Shown here: positions 32,052 to 41,625 of the stretch, piece by piece
How positions within the stretch are numbered: the first letter of the stretch is position 1
Layout: every line of letters starts with the position of its first letter
Assembly: GCA_903928895.1 (NCBI GenBank)
Contig: CAIYSR010000151.1
Coordinates: 1-50,871 of the forward strand
Origin: an uncultured Rhodospirillales bacterium
Lineage (GTDB): Bacteria > Pseudomonadota > Alphaproteobacteria > Acetobacterales > Acetobacteraceae
Direction: 5' to 3'
DNA length: 50,871 bases
Notes under the pieces: model-generated
Told to the model about the DNA's origin: nothing
What the model saw: only the letters and a program-made list of their open reading frames with translations
Database searches by the model: none
Program-made: the position numbers and the translations under genes

Positions 32052-32831
32052 CTACCGTCCCTGGAACACCGGCGGCCGCTTCTCGACGAACGCCCGCTTT
32101 GCCTCCTGGGCATCCTCGGATCGGGAAATGATCGCGGTCATGTCCTGCTCGTAGCGGTAGCCGTCGCGCAGGCTCATGTCCTCGATCGTGTTCGCGGTGT
32201 GCTTGGCCATCGCGGTGGCCAAGGGCGCCTTCGATGCGATGGTCCGCGCCATTTCCATCGCCGCGGGCAACAGCTCCTCCGGTGCGACGCAGGCCTCGAC
32301 GATGCCGAGCCGGTACAGCTCCGCGCCGGGGACGCGGTAGCCGGTCAGCACCATGCGCCGCAGCAGCGAGTGGCTGAACAGGCGCTGGGCATGTTTTGTG
32401 CCGCCGAGCAGGCCGACATCGATCTCGGGCAGGCCGATGCTGCCCTTTTCCGAGACGAGGAGGATATCGCAGGAGGCGGCAAGGCCGAGGCCGGAGCCCA
32501 GGGCCGCGCCGTTGATGGCGCAGATCACCGGCTTGGCGCATTCGCGGATGGCATGGAACGATTCCCGCGTCCGCCGTGAATGCGCCGGCATCGCGCCCGG
32601 CTCCGCCAGCCCGGCGCGGCCCTTGAGGTCGGCGCCGGCGCAGAAGACGCGGCCGGCGCCGGTCAGCACGATCGCGCGAATATCGGGCGTGTCACCCAGG
32701 GTGTCGAAGACCCGGGTCAGTTCGGCGCACAAGGCGGTGCTGTAGGCATTGACCGGCGGGCTGTCCATGGTGACGAGCGCGACATGGTCCGCGATGGCGA
32801 CCCGGACCACGGTGAGATCAGCAAGCGGCAT
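32052..32831 (-). CDS. Enoyl-CoA hydratase/isomerase (crotonase) family protein
   Basis: 259 residues. The crotonase fold shows the oxyanion-hole segments AGADLKG and INGAALGSGLGLAASCDI. The second catalytic Glu is kept (GLPEIDVGLLGG), but the position of rat Glu144, in GGGCELA, is Gly in GSGLGLA. Hydration may therefore be lost and an isomerase, hydrolase or other crotonase activity may be present. The ATG at 32831 is chosen because AGGA lies 9 nt upstream; the ATG at 32840 would abut it. It is the gene just downstream of a flavin monooxygenase. Confidence 0.85.
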   Translation of the reverse strand: MPLADLTVVRVAIADHVALVTMDSPPVNAYSTALCAELTRVFDTLGDTPDIRAIVLTGAGRVFCAGADLKGRAGLAEPGAMPAHSRRTRESFHAIRECAKPVICAINGAALGSGLGLAASCDILLVSEKGSIGLPEIDVGLLGGTKHAQRLFSHSLLRRMVLTGYRVPGAELYRLGIVEACVAPEELLPAAMEMARTIASKAPLATAMAKHTANTIEDMSLRDGYRYEQDMTAIISRSEDAQEAKRAFVEKRPPVFQGR

Positions 32832-32867
32832 CGAACGCATTCCTTCCCTTCGCCGGCAGCGCCGGCA

Positions 32868-34628
32868 TCACCCGGCGCGGTGCAACCCGAGCTCGGCAGC
32901 CTTGATTTGCATGGCGAGCGTGCGCGAATACATGCGGCACTGCGAGAACGACCCGCCGGTGAACCACAGCCCGGGCTGGCCGGTCCGGGTCCACATGTTG
33001 GCGAGTTCCCCGGCCGCGTCGAAGCCCCAGACCGGGCCGACGCTGGCGGCGATCTCGGGGCCGAACAGGCTGTGGAGCAGGTGGTCCGGCCCCTTGTAGC
33101 CGGTGGCCAGCACGACGAGGCCGCCGTCACGGGCCGAGCCGTCCTTCATCGCCACCCCGGCCGGGGTGAAGCTGGCGATGTCGTCATACTGGATCAGCTT
33201 GATTTCGCCGCGGACCAGCAGTTCGGAGCATCCGACATTGAAGTAGTAGCCGCCGCCGCGGGTGCGGTATTTCAGTGGCCATCCGGTGCCGTCCTCGCCG
33301 AAGTCAAGGCGGAAGCCGATCCGTTCGAGGCCGTCGAGCAGCTCCGCGTCAAGCGCGCGGGCCTGGGCGGTGAGCAGCTTGTGCGCCTGCTTCATCACCG
33401 GCAGCGGGAAGGAGGTGTTGATGAGGTCGCGGTCCTCGCGCGAGGGCCCGTCGCCATAATAGATGCCGTCGTAGAGCTGGGCGGAGGGTTCGACGTTGAC
33501 GACGAGTGTCGGGCTGCGCTGCACCATGGTGACGTGGGCGCCGTTGCCGTGCAGTTCCTGGGCGATGTCGTGGGCGCTGGTGCCGGTGCCGAAAACGAAC
33601 ACGGGCTTGCCGTGCCACTCGGCCGCGCCGGTGAACCGGCTGGAATGGACGATTGTGCCGGCGAAGCGCTCGATGGTCGGGATTTCCGGAATGTTGGCGG
33701 TGCCGCTGACGCTGGTGGCCATGATGAGGTGGCGCGGGTGCAGCACCCGGGTGCTGCCGTCCACGCGCCGCAGGCTTGCGTTCCAGCGCCGGGTGGCCCG
33801 GTCATACGCCGCCCCCTCGAAGCTGGTTTGGGTCCAGAAGTCGATCTCCATCGCCTCGACGTAGAGTTCGAGCCAATTGGCGATCTTGTCCTTGGGGATG
33901 TAGTTCGGCCAGGTTTTCGGGAACGGCATATAGGGCAGATGGTTGCTGACCACCTGGTTGTGCAGCTTCAGGCCGTGATAGCGCAGCCGCCAGTTGTCGC
34001 CGACCCGGGCCATCCGGTCCACCACCAGCGCCTCGACGCCGAGGGCACCGAGCGAGGCCGCCGCGGTGACCCCGGCATGGCCGCCGCCGACGATGAGCAC
34101 GGCGGGGTCGCGGTCGATGTAGCGGAGCGCCGCCTGGCGCTTGTCGCGCCAGTTGGGACCGCCGAAATCGCGATCGAACGCGGGTTCCTCGCGCGCCTGG
34201 CGTTCGGTCTCCTCGTCATGGCCCGCGATATGATCGAGCGCGGTCATCAGCGTCCACGCCATCGGCACGGCGGCATCGGCGAGCGTCAGCCGCAGCACCC
34301 CGGCGCCGACGCCGATTGCGGTCTCGAAGCGCAGGATGGCCTCGACACAGTCCTCGCCGGCCCGCTCGACGACGCGCGGCGGGAAGCGGGCCGCGTCGAC
34401 GGCGAAGGCGCGGGCGCCGGCCGCGGCGGCGGCGGCCGGCAAGCGCTCGGCCACAGACCGGCTGCCGCTGTGGGTGACGATGCGCGCGGTCAGGGCCGCG
34501 AGGTCGCGCCAGTGCCCGTCCGCGCGGAACAGGCCGGCAATGGCCTGCGGATCGCCGAGCGCCGCGTTGAAGCGATCAAGCCAGACGGCGGCGATCTGAT
34601 GGGCGCTCGGGCTCGCGGTTTGCAGCAT
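32868..34628 (-). CDS. Flavin-dependent monooxygenase with NTF2-like N-terminal domain
   Basis: 586 residues in two parts. Residues 1-170 resemble a SnoaL/NTF2-like cone (FNAALGDPQAIAGLFRADGHW). The remainder is an FMO-type enzyme with FAD motif VLIVGGGHAGVTAAASLGAL (about 177-196), the FMO fingerprint-like FAGTIVHSSRF, a second dinucleotide motif VFGTGTSAHDIAQEL, and ATGYKG near the end. It probably oxygenates a small organic substrate with NAD(P)H. The ATG at 34628 is the start. The crotonase gene follows 36 bp later, suggesting co-transcription. Confidence 0.85.
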   Translation of the reverse strand: MLQTASPSAHQIAAVWLDRFNAALGDPQAIAGLFRADGHWRDLAALTARIVTHSGSRSVAERLPAAAAAAGARAFAVDAARFPPRVVERAGEDCVEAILRFETAIGVGAGVLRLTLADAAVPMAWTLMTALDHIAGHDEETERQAREEPAFDRDFGGPNWRDKRQAALRYIDRDPAVLIVGGGHAGVTAAASLGALGVEALVVDRMARVGDNWRLRYHGLKLHNQVVSNHLPYMPFPKTWPNYIPKDKIANWLELYVEAMEIDFWTQTSFEGAAYDRATRRWNASLRRVDGSTRVLHPRHLIMATSVSGTANIPEIPTIERFAGTIVHSSRFTGAAEWHGKPVFVFGTGTSAHDIAQELHGNGAHVTMVQRSPTLVVNVEPSAQLYDGIYYGDGPSREDRDLINTSFPLPVMKQAHKLLTAQARALDAELLDGLERIGFRLDFGEDGTGWPLKYRTRGGGYYFNVGCSELLVRGEIKLIQYDDIASFTPAGVAMKDGSARDGGLVVLATGYKGPDHLLHSLFGPEIAASVGPVWGFDAAGELANMWTRTGQPGLWFTGGSFSQCRMYSRTLAMQIKAAELGLHRAG

Positions 34629-34708
34629 GGGCTCGGCCTTCGTTGTTCGTGGACTCCCGTTGGCCAGGGTTATCCCAGCGGGCATCCGCGCGCAACGCGG
34701 CCCCGGTT

Positions 34709-35554
34709 TCAGAACACCCGGGCGGACTCCGCGAACGCGAAGTAGCGGGTCCGCGCCTCATGGTACACCGGCCCGGCATTGATCTCGCGGCTTTCGAAGC
34801 GGGTGCATGGCACCACCTTGCCGTAGTTGCCGACCGAGAAGATCTCGTCGGCGTCATGCAGGTCCTGCACTGTCAGTGTCGCCTCGCCAGCCTCGATACC
34901 GGCCTCGTTGAGCAGGCCGAGCACGCGCCGCCGGGTCAGTCCCGCCAGGAACGTGCCGTTGGCCTTCGGTGTCAGCACCTTGCCGGCCCGCGCGATCATG
35001 ATGTTGGAGAAGGCGAACTCGGCGATGTTGTCCCACGGATCGCGCATCACCGCATGGTCGAAGCCGCGCTGGTTGGCTTCGCGGGTGGCGCGGTCGGAGT
35101 TGGGGTAGAGGCAGGCCGCCTTGGCGTCGGTCGGCGCCATTTCGGGCGCGGGGCGGCGCAGCGGCGACAAGGTGGCGGAGAAACCGCCGGCGCCGGGCAT
35201 CGGCGCCTCGAAGATATGCAGCACGAAGGCGGTGGTGACGCTCTCCACCGTCAAATGCCCGCCGGCGCCGTAGAACATCGGCTTGATGTAGAGTTCGGCC
35301 GTCACCGGAAACCGCTTGATGCCGGCGATCGCGAGCCGCACGATCTCCTCGGCCGCGACGCCCGGATTGAGCCCCATCGCCTTGGCCGAGGCCACCGCGC
35401 GGGCGCAGTGCAGATCGAGATCGGGCGCCAGCCCGCCGAACGCGCGGGCGCCGTCGAACACCACGGAGGATTGCCAGAACGCATGATCGGCCGGGCCGGT
35501 CAGAAGCGGCGCCTCGTCGGTCCAATGCCCATCGAGCCAGAAAGTCGCTGCCAT
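34709..35554 (-). CDS. Branched-chain aminotransferase-like fold type IV PLP enzyme
   Basis: 281 residues, slightly shorter than typical IlvE. Segments: WQSSVVFDGARAFGG, the YIKPMFYGAGG strand (usually YIRP), the PLP lysine region TDAKAACLYPNSDRA near residue 150, and EFAFSNIMIARAGKVLTP. It transfers amino groups between an amino acid and 2-keto acid, or acts as a related lyase. The ATG at 35554 has GGAGG 5 nt upstream. It lies 48 bp after the gene for an MLE-type enzyme. Substrate preference is not certain because the second arginine-bearing loop is unusual. Confidence 0.82.
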   Translation of the reverse strand: MAATFWLDGHWTDEAPLLTGPADHAFWQSSVVFDGARAFGGLAPDLDLHCARAVASAKAMGLNPGVAAEEIVRLAIAGIKRFPVTAELYIKPMFYGAGGHLTVESVTTAFVLHIFEAPMPGAGGFSATLSPLRRPAPEMAPTDAKAACLYPNSDRATREANQRGFDHAVMRDPWDNIAEFAFSNIMIARAGKVLTPKANGTFLAGLTRRRVLGLLNEAGIEAGEATLTVQDLHDADEIFSVGNYGKVVPCTRFESREINAGPVYHEARTRYFAFAESARVF

Positions 35555-35602
35555 GTTCGCCTCCACCTTTGGGGGCGAGGTAAGGCCACCGGTCCGATCG
35601 GG

Positions 35603-36742
35603 TCAAGCGGCCCGGTCGGTGTGCAGGGTCCGGAATTTGGCGAGTCTCCCGAGGTCCGGCTCGAACCCCAGTCCGGGCGCAGCCGGCAAGGTGACGCAGC
35701 CATCGGTGACATCCAGGAGGCGGTCGAGCAGCGCCTCGCGCAGCGGATTGGCGTTGAAATCCACCTCCAGCATCCCCGGACCGCGCACCGCCGCGAGCAG
35801 ATGCAGCGAATGCACCAGCCCGATCGCGCCACCCAGGAAATGCGGGCAATAGGATTTTCCCGCCAGCAGCGCCGCCCGGCCGACATGCAGGCATCCGCTC
35901 GCGCCGCCCCATTTGGCGGCGTCGGGCTGGAGCACCGCGAGATAGCCGGCGTCGATCGCGCGCTGGAAGCCGAGCCCGCGCAGGTTTTCGCCCCCGGCGA
36001 GCGGCGCCAGCGCGGCGGCGGCGACCTGCGCCCATTCGTGCTCGGGCCGGTCGGCGGCGAGCGGTTCCTCGATCCAGTGCAGCGGGAACGCCCGCAGCCG
36101 GTCGGCCATGAGGCAGGCCTCGGCCACGCCCCAACCCTGATTGATGTCCACCATCAGCTTCTCGGCCGGCGACAGGCCGGCGGCCACCGGGCGGAGGGTT
36201 TCCAGGTCCGCCTCGCGGCCGAAGCCGAGCTTGATCTTGAACCCGCGATAGCCCCGCGCCCGCGCGGCGATCACTTGGTTATGCGCGCCCGGCCCCGGAT
36301 TAAGGCCCGACGCATAGGCCGGAACCGGCGCGCCGTCAGTCCCGCCCAGCGCCTGCCACAGCGGCACACCCCGCTTGCGCGCGCGCAGGTCGTGCAACGC
36401 CAGATCGAGCCCGGCCGCCGCCGCCGACAACGCCCCCGGATCGCCGGACTGGAGGCGCAGCACGTGCAGCCCGCGCTCGCCTTCCGCCCAAATGGCAGCC
36501 GGATCGTCGACGACGCCGCCGAGATAGCGCGGCGCCACCACGCCATCGAGCAGCAACGCCCGATGCTCCGCGGAGGCGGAGGGGAAGTTGCACCAGATCT
36601 CGCCCCAGCCATGCGCGCCCTCGGTATCAACGGCGCGCACGAACACGCCGACGCGCTCGGTCATGACGCCGAACGAGGTGCGCACCGGGGACGCGATGGG
36701 ACAGCGAAAGGTGAAAGTCTCGACGCGGGCGAGGGTGGACAT
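35603..36742 (-). CDS. Mandelate racemase / muconate lactonizing enzyme family protein
   Basis: 379 residues of the enolase superfamily. The N-terminal capping domain precedes a barrel with the KxK motif (GFKIKLGFG), metal ligands in MVDINQGW (Asp), HWIEEPL (Glu) and AGGENLRG (Glu), and a C-terminal His in YCPHFLGGAIG. The family starts reactions by removing a proton next to a carboxylate, giving racemisation, dehydration of sugar acids or cycloisomerisation. Together with the downstream transaminase it may handle an acid substrate. A hairpin-repeat gap separates it from rpoD. Confidence 0.87.
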   Translation of the reverse strand: MSTLARVETFTFRCPIASPVRTSFGVMTERVGVFVRAVDTEGAHGWGEIWCNFPSASAEHRALLLDGVVAPRYLGGVVDDPAAIWAEGERGLHVLRLQSGDPGALSAAAAGLDLALHDLRARKRGVPLWQALGGTDGAPVPAYASGLNPGPGAHNQVIAARARGYRGFKIKLGFGREADLETLRPVAAGLSPAEKLMVDINQGWGVAEACLMADRLRAFPLHWIEEPLAADRPEHEWAQVAAAALAPLAGGENLRGLGFQRAIDAGYLAVLQPDAAKWGGASGCLHVGRAALLAGKSYCPHFLGGAIGLVHSLHLLAAVRGPGMLEVDFNANPLREALLDRLLDVTDGCVTLPAAPGLGFEPDLGRLAKFRTLHTDRAA

Positions 36743-36861
36743 TGCGCTGCTCCCGGATTTTTCCCGGTTCTAGTCCGCCTTGCCCACCCGATCCATATGC
36801 GCCGGCCGGGCTGCGTCATACCGGTGCGGGAAAAGATTGGCGCTTCCTTGATCGGGGCGGG

Positions 36862-36899
36862 GAAGCGCTTCTTTTTTGAAAAAAAGAAGCAAAAAACTT
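36862..36899. repeat. AT-rich hairpin repeat unit
   Basis: 38 bp identical to the reverse complement of 18291-18328 (GAAGCGCTTC, T-run, A-run, GAAGC, A-run, CTT). The flank after it (CTGTCCGTTGGAGT) also resembles the flank at 18368. It occupies, with the unit at 36946, the 302-bp gap 36743-37044 between rpoD and the MLE-type gene. No coding frame is seen in that gap. Confidence 0.85.
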
Positions 36900-36945
36900 C
36901 TGTCCGTTGGAGTCGGTCGTTTCATCCACGGCGAAGCCAGGGATG

Positions 36946-36985
36946 AAGTTTTTTTGTTTCTTTTTTTAAAAAAAGAAACGCTTCC
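36946..36985. repeat. AT-rich hairpin repeat unit, inverted partner
   Basis: It contains a perfect 24-bp palindrome (36956-36979; GTTTC, seven T, seven A, GAAAC) preceded by AAGTTTTTTT and followed by GCTTCC. Its AAGTTTTTTT edge is inverted relative to the CAAAAAACTT edge of the unit at 36862, so the two form a spaced doublet. It lies 3' of rpoD, where it may terminate transcription. Confidence 0.85.
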
Positions 36986-37044
36986 TTGCTGCCTGCTGTT
37001 CCTTCTTCGCGATCCGCATACCTCAATATTCAGCAGGGTTGATA

Positions 37045-38994
<1,950 letters not shown>

Positions 38995-39035
38995 CGATCA
39001 CTACACTCCGAAATACATGTCAGGCACGTCGTCTT

Positions 39036-39080
39036 GGAAGGCGGGGTATTGGAAGGCGGGGTATTCAAAGGCGCGGCATA
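39036..39080. repeat. Short tandem repeat between dnaG and rpoD
   Basis: Two exact 15-bp units (GGAAGGCGGGGTATT at 39036-39050 and 39051-39065) and a degenerate third (39066-39080) lie in the 105-bp gap upstream of rpoD. They may simply be slippage products; being close to the rpoD start they could affect its leader. Confidence 0.75.
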
Positions 39081-39099
39081 TCCACAGTGAGCCCTCGGG

Positions 39100-40932
39100 C
39101 TACCCCTCGGGCTCCGTCTCCATGTCACCCTGGCGCAGCGCGTTGCGGGCGGCACACAAGGCGATCAGGCGGCGTTCGACCGTCGTGTCGGCGTGGCGGG
39201 CGAAGTCGGCCATCGCGGCGGCGACTTCCGCTTCCAGCCGAACCGGATTCATCAATCCGAAAAAATGCCACCAACCCGCCTCGGCTTCCGCCGGCATGGC
39301 ATCCGGTGCCGCGCACGCCGCCAGCGGTACGGGCACCGCCGAAAGGGCCTGCGCAGCATCCGCCGCCAAACCGGTCGCGGTCAGGTGGGTCATCAAAGCG
39401 TCGCTGTCAAGGACCTCGGCCGCACTTCCCCATTGAAGAATCGCGGTGCGCAGCCGATCCAGCGCTTCGGGCAGGGGGACGGAGCCGAACGCCTCCTCGA
39501 CATCATGGAGCAGACCGGGGTGACCGAGGAGGATCGCAACCAGATGGCGGGCGCGTTCGGCGGTGGCGGGGCCGGGGCCGGGGGCGGTGCGGGCGAGGGT
39601 GAAGGGTTTGGGCGCGGGCTGGCCAAGGCGGCCGAAGCGGTTGCCATCGCGTGCGCCATGCGCTGGGCGGGTGCGGGGGCGGCTGGCGTAGAAGCGATCG
39701 ATCAGCATGGAGCGGTATTCGGCGCCGAGGGATTTGTCGGCGATGCGGCCGGCGGCTTCGGTCAGGCGGGCGCGGAACGCGGCGCGGCTTTCGGGGCTCA
39801 AGTCGTTGACGCCTTCATGCAGCAGGTCAAACAACGCGTCGCCGAGGGGGCGGGCGGCGTCCAGCACGGCCTGGAAGCCGGCGGGGCCGTGGCGGCGGAC
39901 CAGGCTGTCCGGATCTTCGCCCGGGGGAAGGGTCGCCAGTTTCAGGCCGCGGGCGGGGGTGAGGTGGGGCAGCGCGAGTTCGACCGAGCGGACGGCGGCG
40001 CGGGCGCCGGCGGCGTCGCCGTCGAAGCACAGGACCGGGACGGGGGAGAGGCGCCAGAGAACGTCGAGATGTTCGTCGGTGAGTGCGGTGCCGAGGGGGG
40101 CGACGGCGGCCTTGAAGCCGGCCTGGTGGAGGGCGATGACGTCCATGTAGCCCTCGACCACCGCCACGATGCCGCCGGCGCGGGCCCCTTCCCTCGCCCG
40201 GTCCAGCGCATAGAGGGTGCGGCGTTTGGAGAAGAGCGGGGTTTCGGGGCCGTTGACGTATTTGGGCTGGCCGTCGCCGAGAATGCGGCCGCCGAAGCTG
40301 ATGAGTCGGGCCTGGCGGTCGCGGATGGGGAACATGACGCGGTTGAAGAACAGGTCGTAGGGCGGGCGGCCGCCTTCGGCTTCGCGCATCAGGCCGGACT
40401 CGATGAGCATTTCCGCGGTGACCTCGTCGCGGGCGAGTTCGGCGAGCAGCGCCCCCCTGCCCTCACCGGACCAGCCGAGGCCGAAGGCTGCGATGGTCTC
40501 CTCGGTGAGGCCGCGGCCGCGGAGGTAGGACAGGGCCTTGGCGCCTTCGGGAAGGAAAAGGCGGCGCTTGTAGGCGATGGCGGCGGCTTCGAGGACGCCG
40601 TGCAGGTCGAGCCGGCGGCGTTCGGCGGCGGCGGCCTGGGGGGTGGCTTTGGGGACCTCCATGCCGGCTTCGGCGGCGAGTTGCTGGACGGCTTCGGGGA
40701 AGGTTGCGCCCTGGCTTTGCATGACGAAGCTGACGGCGTCACCGTGCACGCCGCAGCCGAAGCAGTGGAAATGGTCTTCGTAGACGTAGAAGCTGGGGGT
40801 TTTCTCGCCGTGGAAGGGGCAGCAGCCCTTCCATTGGCGGCCGGATTTGGCCAGCCGGACCCGGCGCCCGATCACCGCGGAAAGCGGTGTACGGGCCCTG
40901 AGCTCATCGAGAAATCCGGCCGGCAGGGCCAT
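39100..40932 (-). CDS. dnaG: DNA primase
   Basis: 610 residues. The N-terminal CHC2 zinc site is formed by Cys38, His41, Cys57 and Cys60 (CPFHGEKTPSF, HCFGCG). The catalytic core has the TOPRIM segment VAVVEGYMDVIALHQAG followed by VLCFDGDAAGARAA, and a C-terminal helicase-interaction region. It makes RNA primers for replication. The ATG at 40932 is used; a GTG 6 nt earlier with GGGG in front is an alternative. It lies between yqeY and rpoD on the same strand. Confidence 0.96.
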   Translation of the reverse strand: MALPAGFLDELRARTPLSAVIGRRVRLAKSGRQWKGCCPFHGEKTPSFYVYEDHFHCFGCGVHGDAVSFVMQSQGATFPEAVQQLAAEAGMEVPKATPQAAAAERRRLDLHGVLEAAAIAYKRRLFLPEGAKALSYLRGRGLTEETIAAFGLGWSGEGRGALLAELARDEVTAEMLIESGLMREAEGGRPPYDLFFNRVMFPIRDRQARLISFGGRILGDGQPKYVNGPETPLFSKRRTLYALDRAREGARAGGIVAVVEGYMDVIALHQAGFKAAVAPLGTALTDEHLDVLWRLSPVPVLCFDGDAAGARAAVRSVELALPHLTPARGLKLATLPPGEDPDSLVRRHGPAGFQAVLDAARPLGDALFDLLHEGVNDLSPESRAAFRARLTEAAGRIADKSLGAEYRSMLIDRFYASRPRTRPAHGARDGNRFGRLGQPAPKPFTLARTAPGPGPATAERARHLVAILLGHPGLLHDVEEAFGSVPLPEALDRLRTAILQWGSAAEVLDSDALMTHLTATGLAADAAQALSAVPVPLAACAAPDAMPAEAEAGWWHFFGLMNPVRLEAEVAAAMADFARHADTTVERRLIALCAARNALRQGDMETEPEG

Positions 40933-40956
40933 GGGCACGTAACCCCTTCATGGGTA

Positions 40957-41029
40957 AAAGTTTTTTGCTTCTTTTTTGCAAAAAAGAAGCGCTTTCTTTT
41001 TTTGAAAAAAAAAGAAACAAAAAAACTTT
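40957..41029. repeat. AT-rich hairpin repeat, inverted doublet
   Basis: A left unit (AAAGTTTTTTGCTTCTTTTT, then GCAAAAAAGAAGCGCTT) abuts an inverted, slightly diverged right unit (CTTTTTTTGAAAAAAAAAG, then AAACAAAAAAACTTT). The outer edges AAAGTTTTTT and AAAAAACTTT pair. The upstream flank ATGGGTAAAAG is shared with the 18291 element. It lies between yqeY and the dnaG start on the minus strand, probably at the end of the yqeY message. Confidence 0.85.
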
Positions 41030-41047
41030 ATCCGTTCATCTCCTTGG

Positions 41048-41506
41048 TCACATGGCGAGGTGTTGTTTGACGAGGGGGCCGGCTTTGGACATGTCCAGCG
41101 CGGCGGCGTGTTTGGCACGCAAAGCGGCCATCACCTTGCCCATGTCCTTGATGCCCTGGGCACCGGTTTCGGCGATGGCGGCGAGGACGGCTTCGGAAAT
41201 GCCGGCTTCGTCCATCTGAGCCGGCAGGAAGCTTTCGATCACGGCGATCTCGGCTTCTTCCTTGGCGGCGAGTTCGGGGCGGTGGCCCTGCTTGTAGAGT
41301 TCGACGCTTTCGCGCCGCGACTTGACCATGCCGCGGAGCATTTGCAGGACTTCCTCATCGGGGACCGCGGCGATGCCCTTGGGGCGGGCGGCGATGTCGG
41401 TGTCCTTGAGTTTGGATGTGATCATCCGGATGGTGGAGACGGCGGCGGCGTTTTTGGCCAGCATCGCCTCCTTGAGCCGGGCGGTGAATGTGTCGCGCAG
41501 TGTCAT
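41048..41506 (-). CDS. yqeY: GatB/YqeY domain protein
   Basis: 152 residues, a complete YqeY protein: LKEAMLAKNAAAVSTIRMI at the start, then VLQMLRGMVKSRRESVELYKQ, EIAVIESFLPAQMDE and IKDMGKVMAALRAKHA. The fold resembles the tRNA-binding tail of amidotransferase subunit GatB; its cellular role is not firmly known. It precedes dnaG-rpoD and is divergent from carA across a 119-bp region that must hold both promoters. Confidence 0.95.
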   Translation of the reverse strand: MTLRDTFTARLKEAMLAKNAAAVSTIRMITSKLKDTDIAARPKGIAAVPDEEVLQMLRGMVKSRRESVELYKQGHRPELAAKEEAEIAVIESFLPAQMDEAGISEAVLAAIAETGAQGIKDMGKVMAALRAKHAAALDMSKAGPLVKQHLAM

Positions 41507-41558
41507 GCCAACCTCCGAAAAACGCTTCTATATAAAGCGATGTGGCGCCGCGGGAACG

Positions 41559-41612
41559 GGGAGATAATTTCCCATATTTTCGCGTCAATCTTGCGCTGGG
41601 AAATTTCTTCCC
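41559..41612. promoter_or_regulatory. Two palindromic sites upstream of HTH-carA, putative operator
   Basis: Two 15-bp imperfect palindromes, GGGAGATAATTTCCC (41559-41573) and GGGAAATTTCTTCCC (41598-41612), share the TTCCCATAT right edge. They are 39 bp apart, close to four helical turns. They lie between the divergent yqeY and carA starts, directly ahead of a carA that encodes its own helix-turn-helix domain. Autoregulatory binding by that domain is inferred. Confidence 0.6.
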
Positions 41613-41625
41613 ATATGCTGATGTC

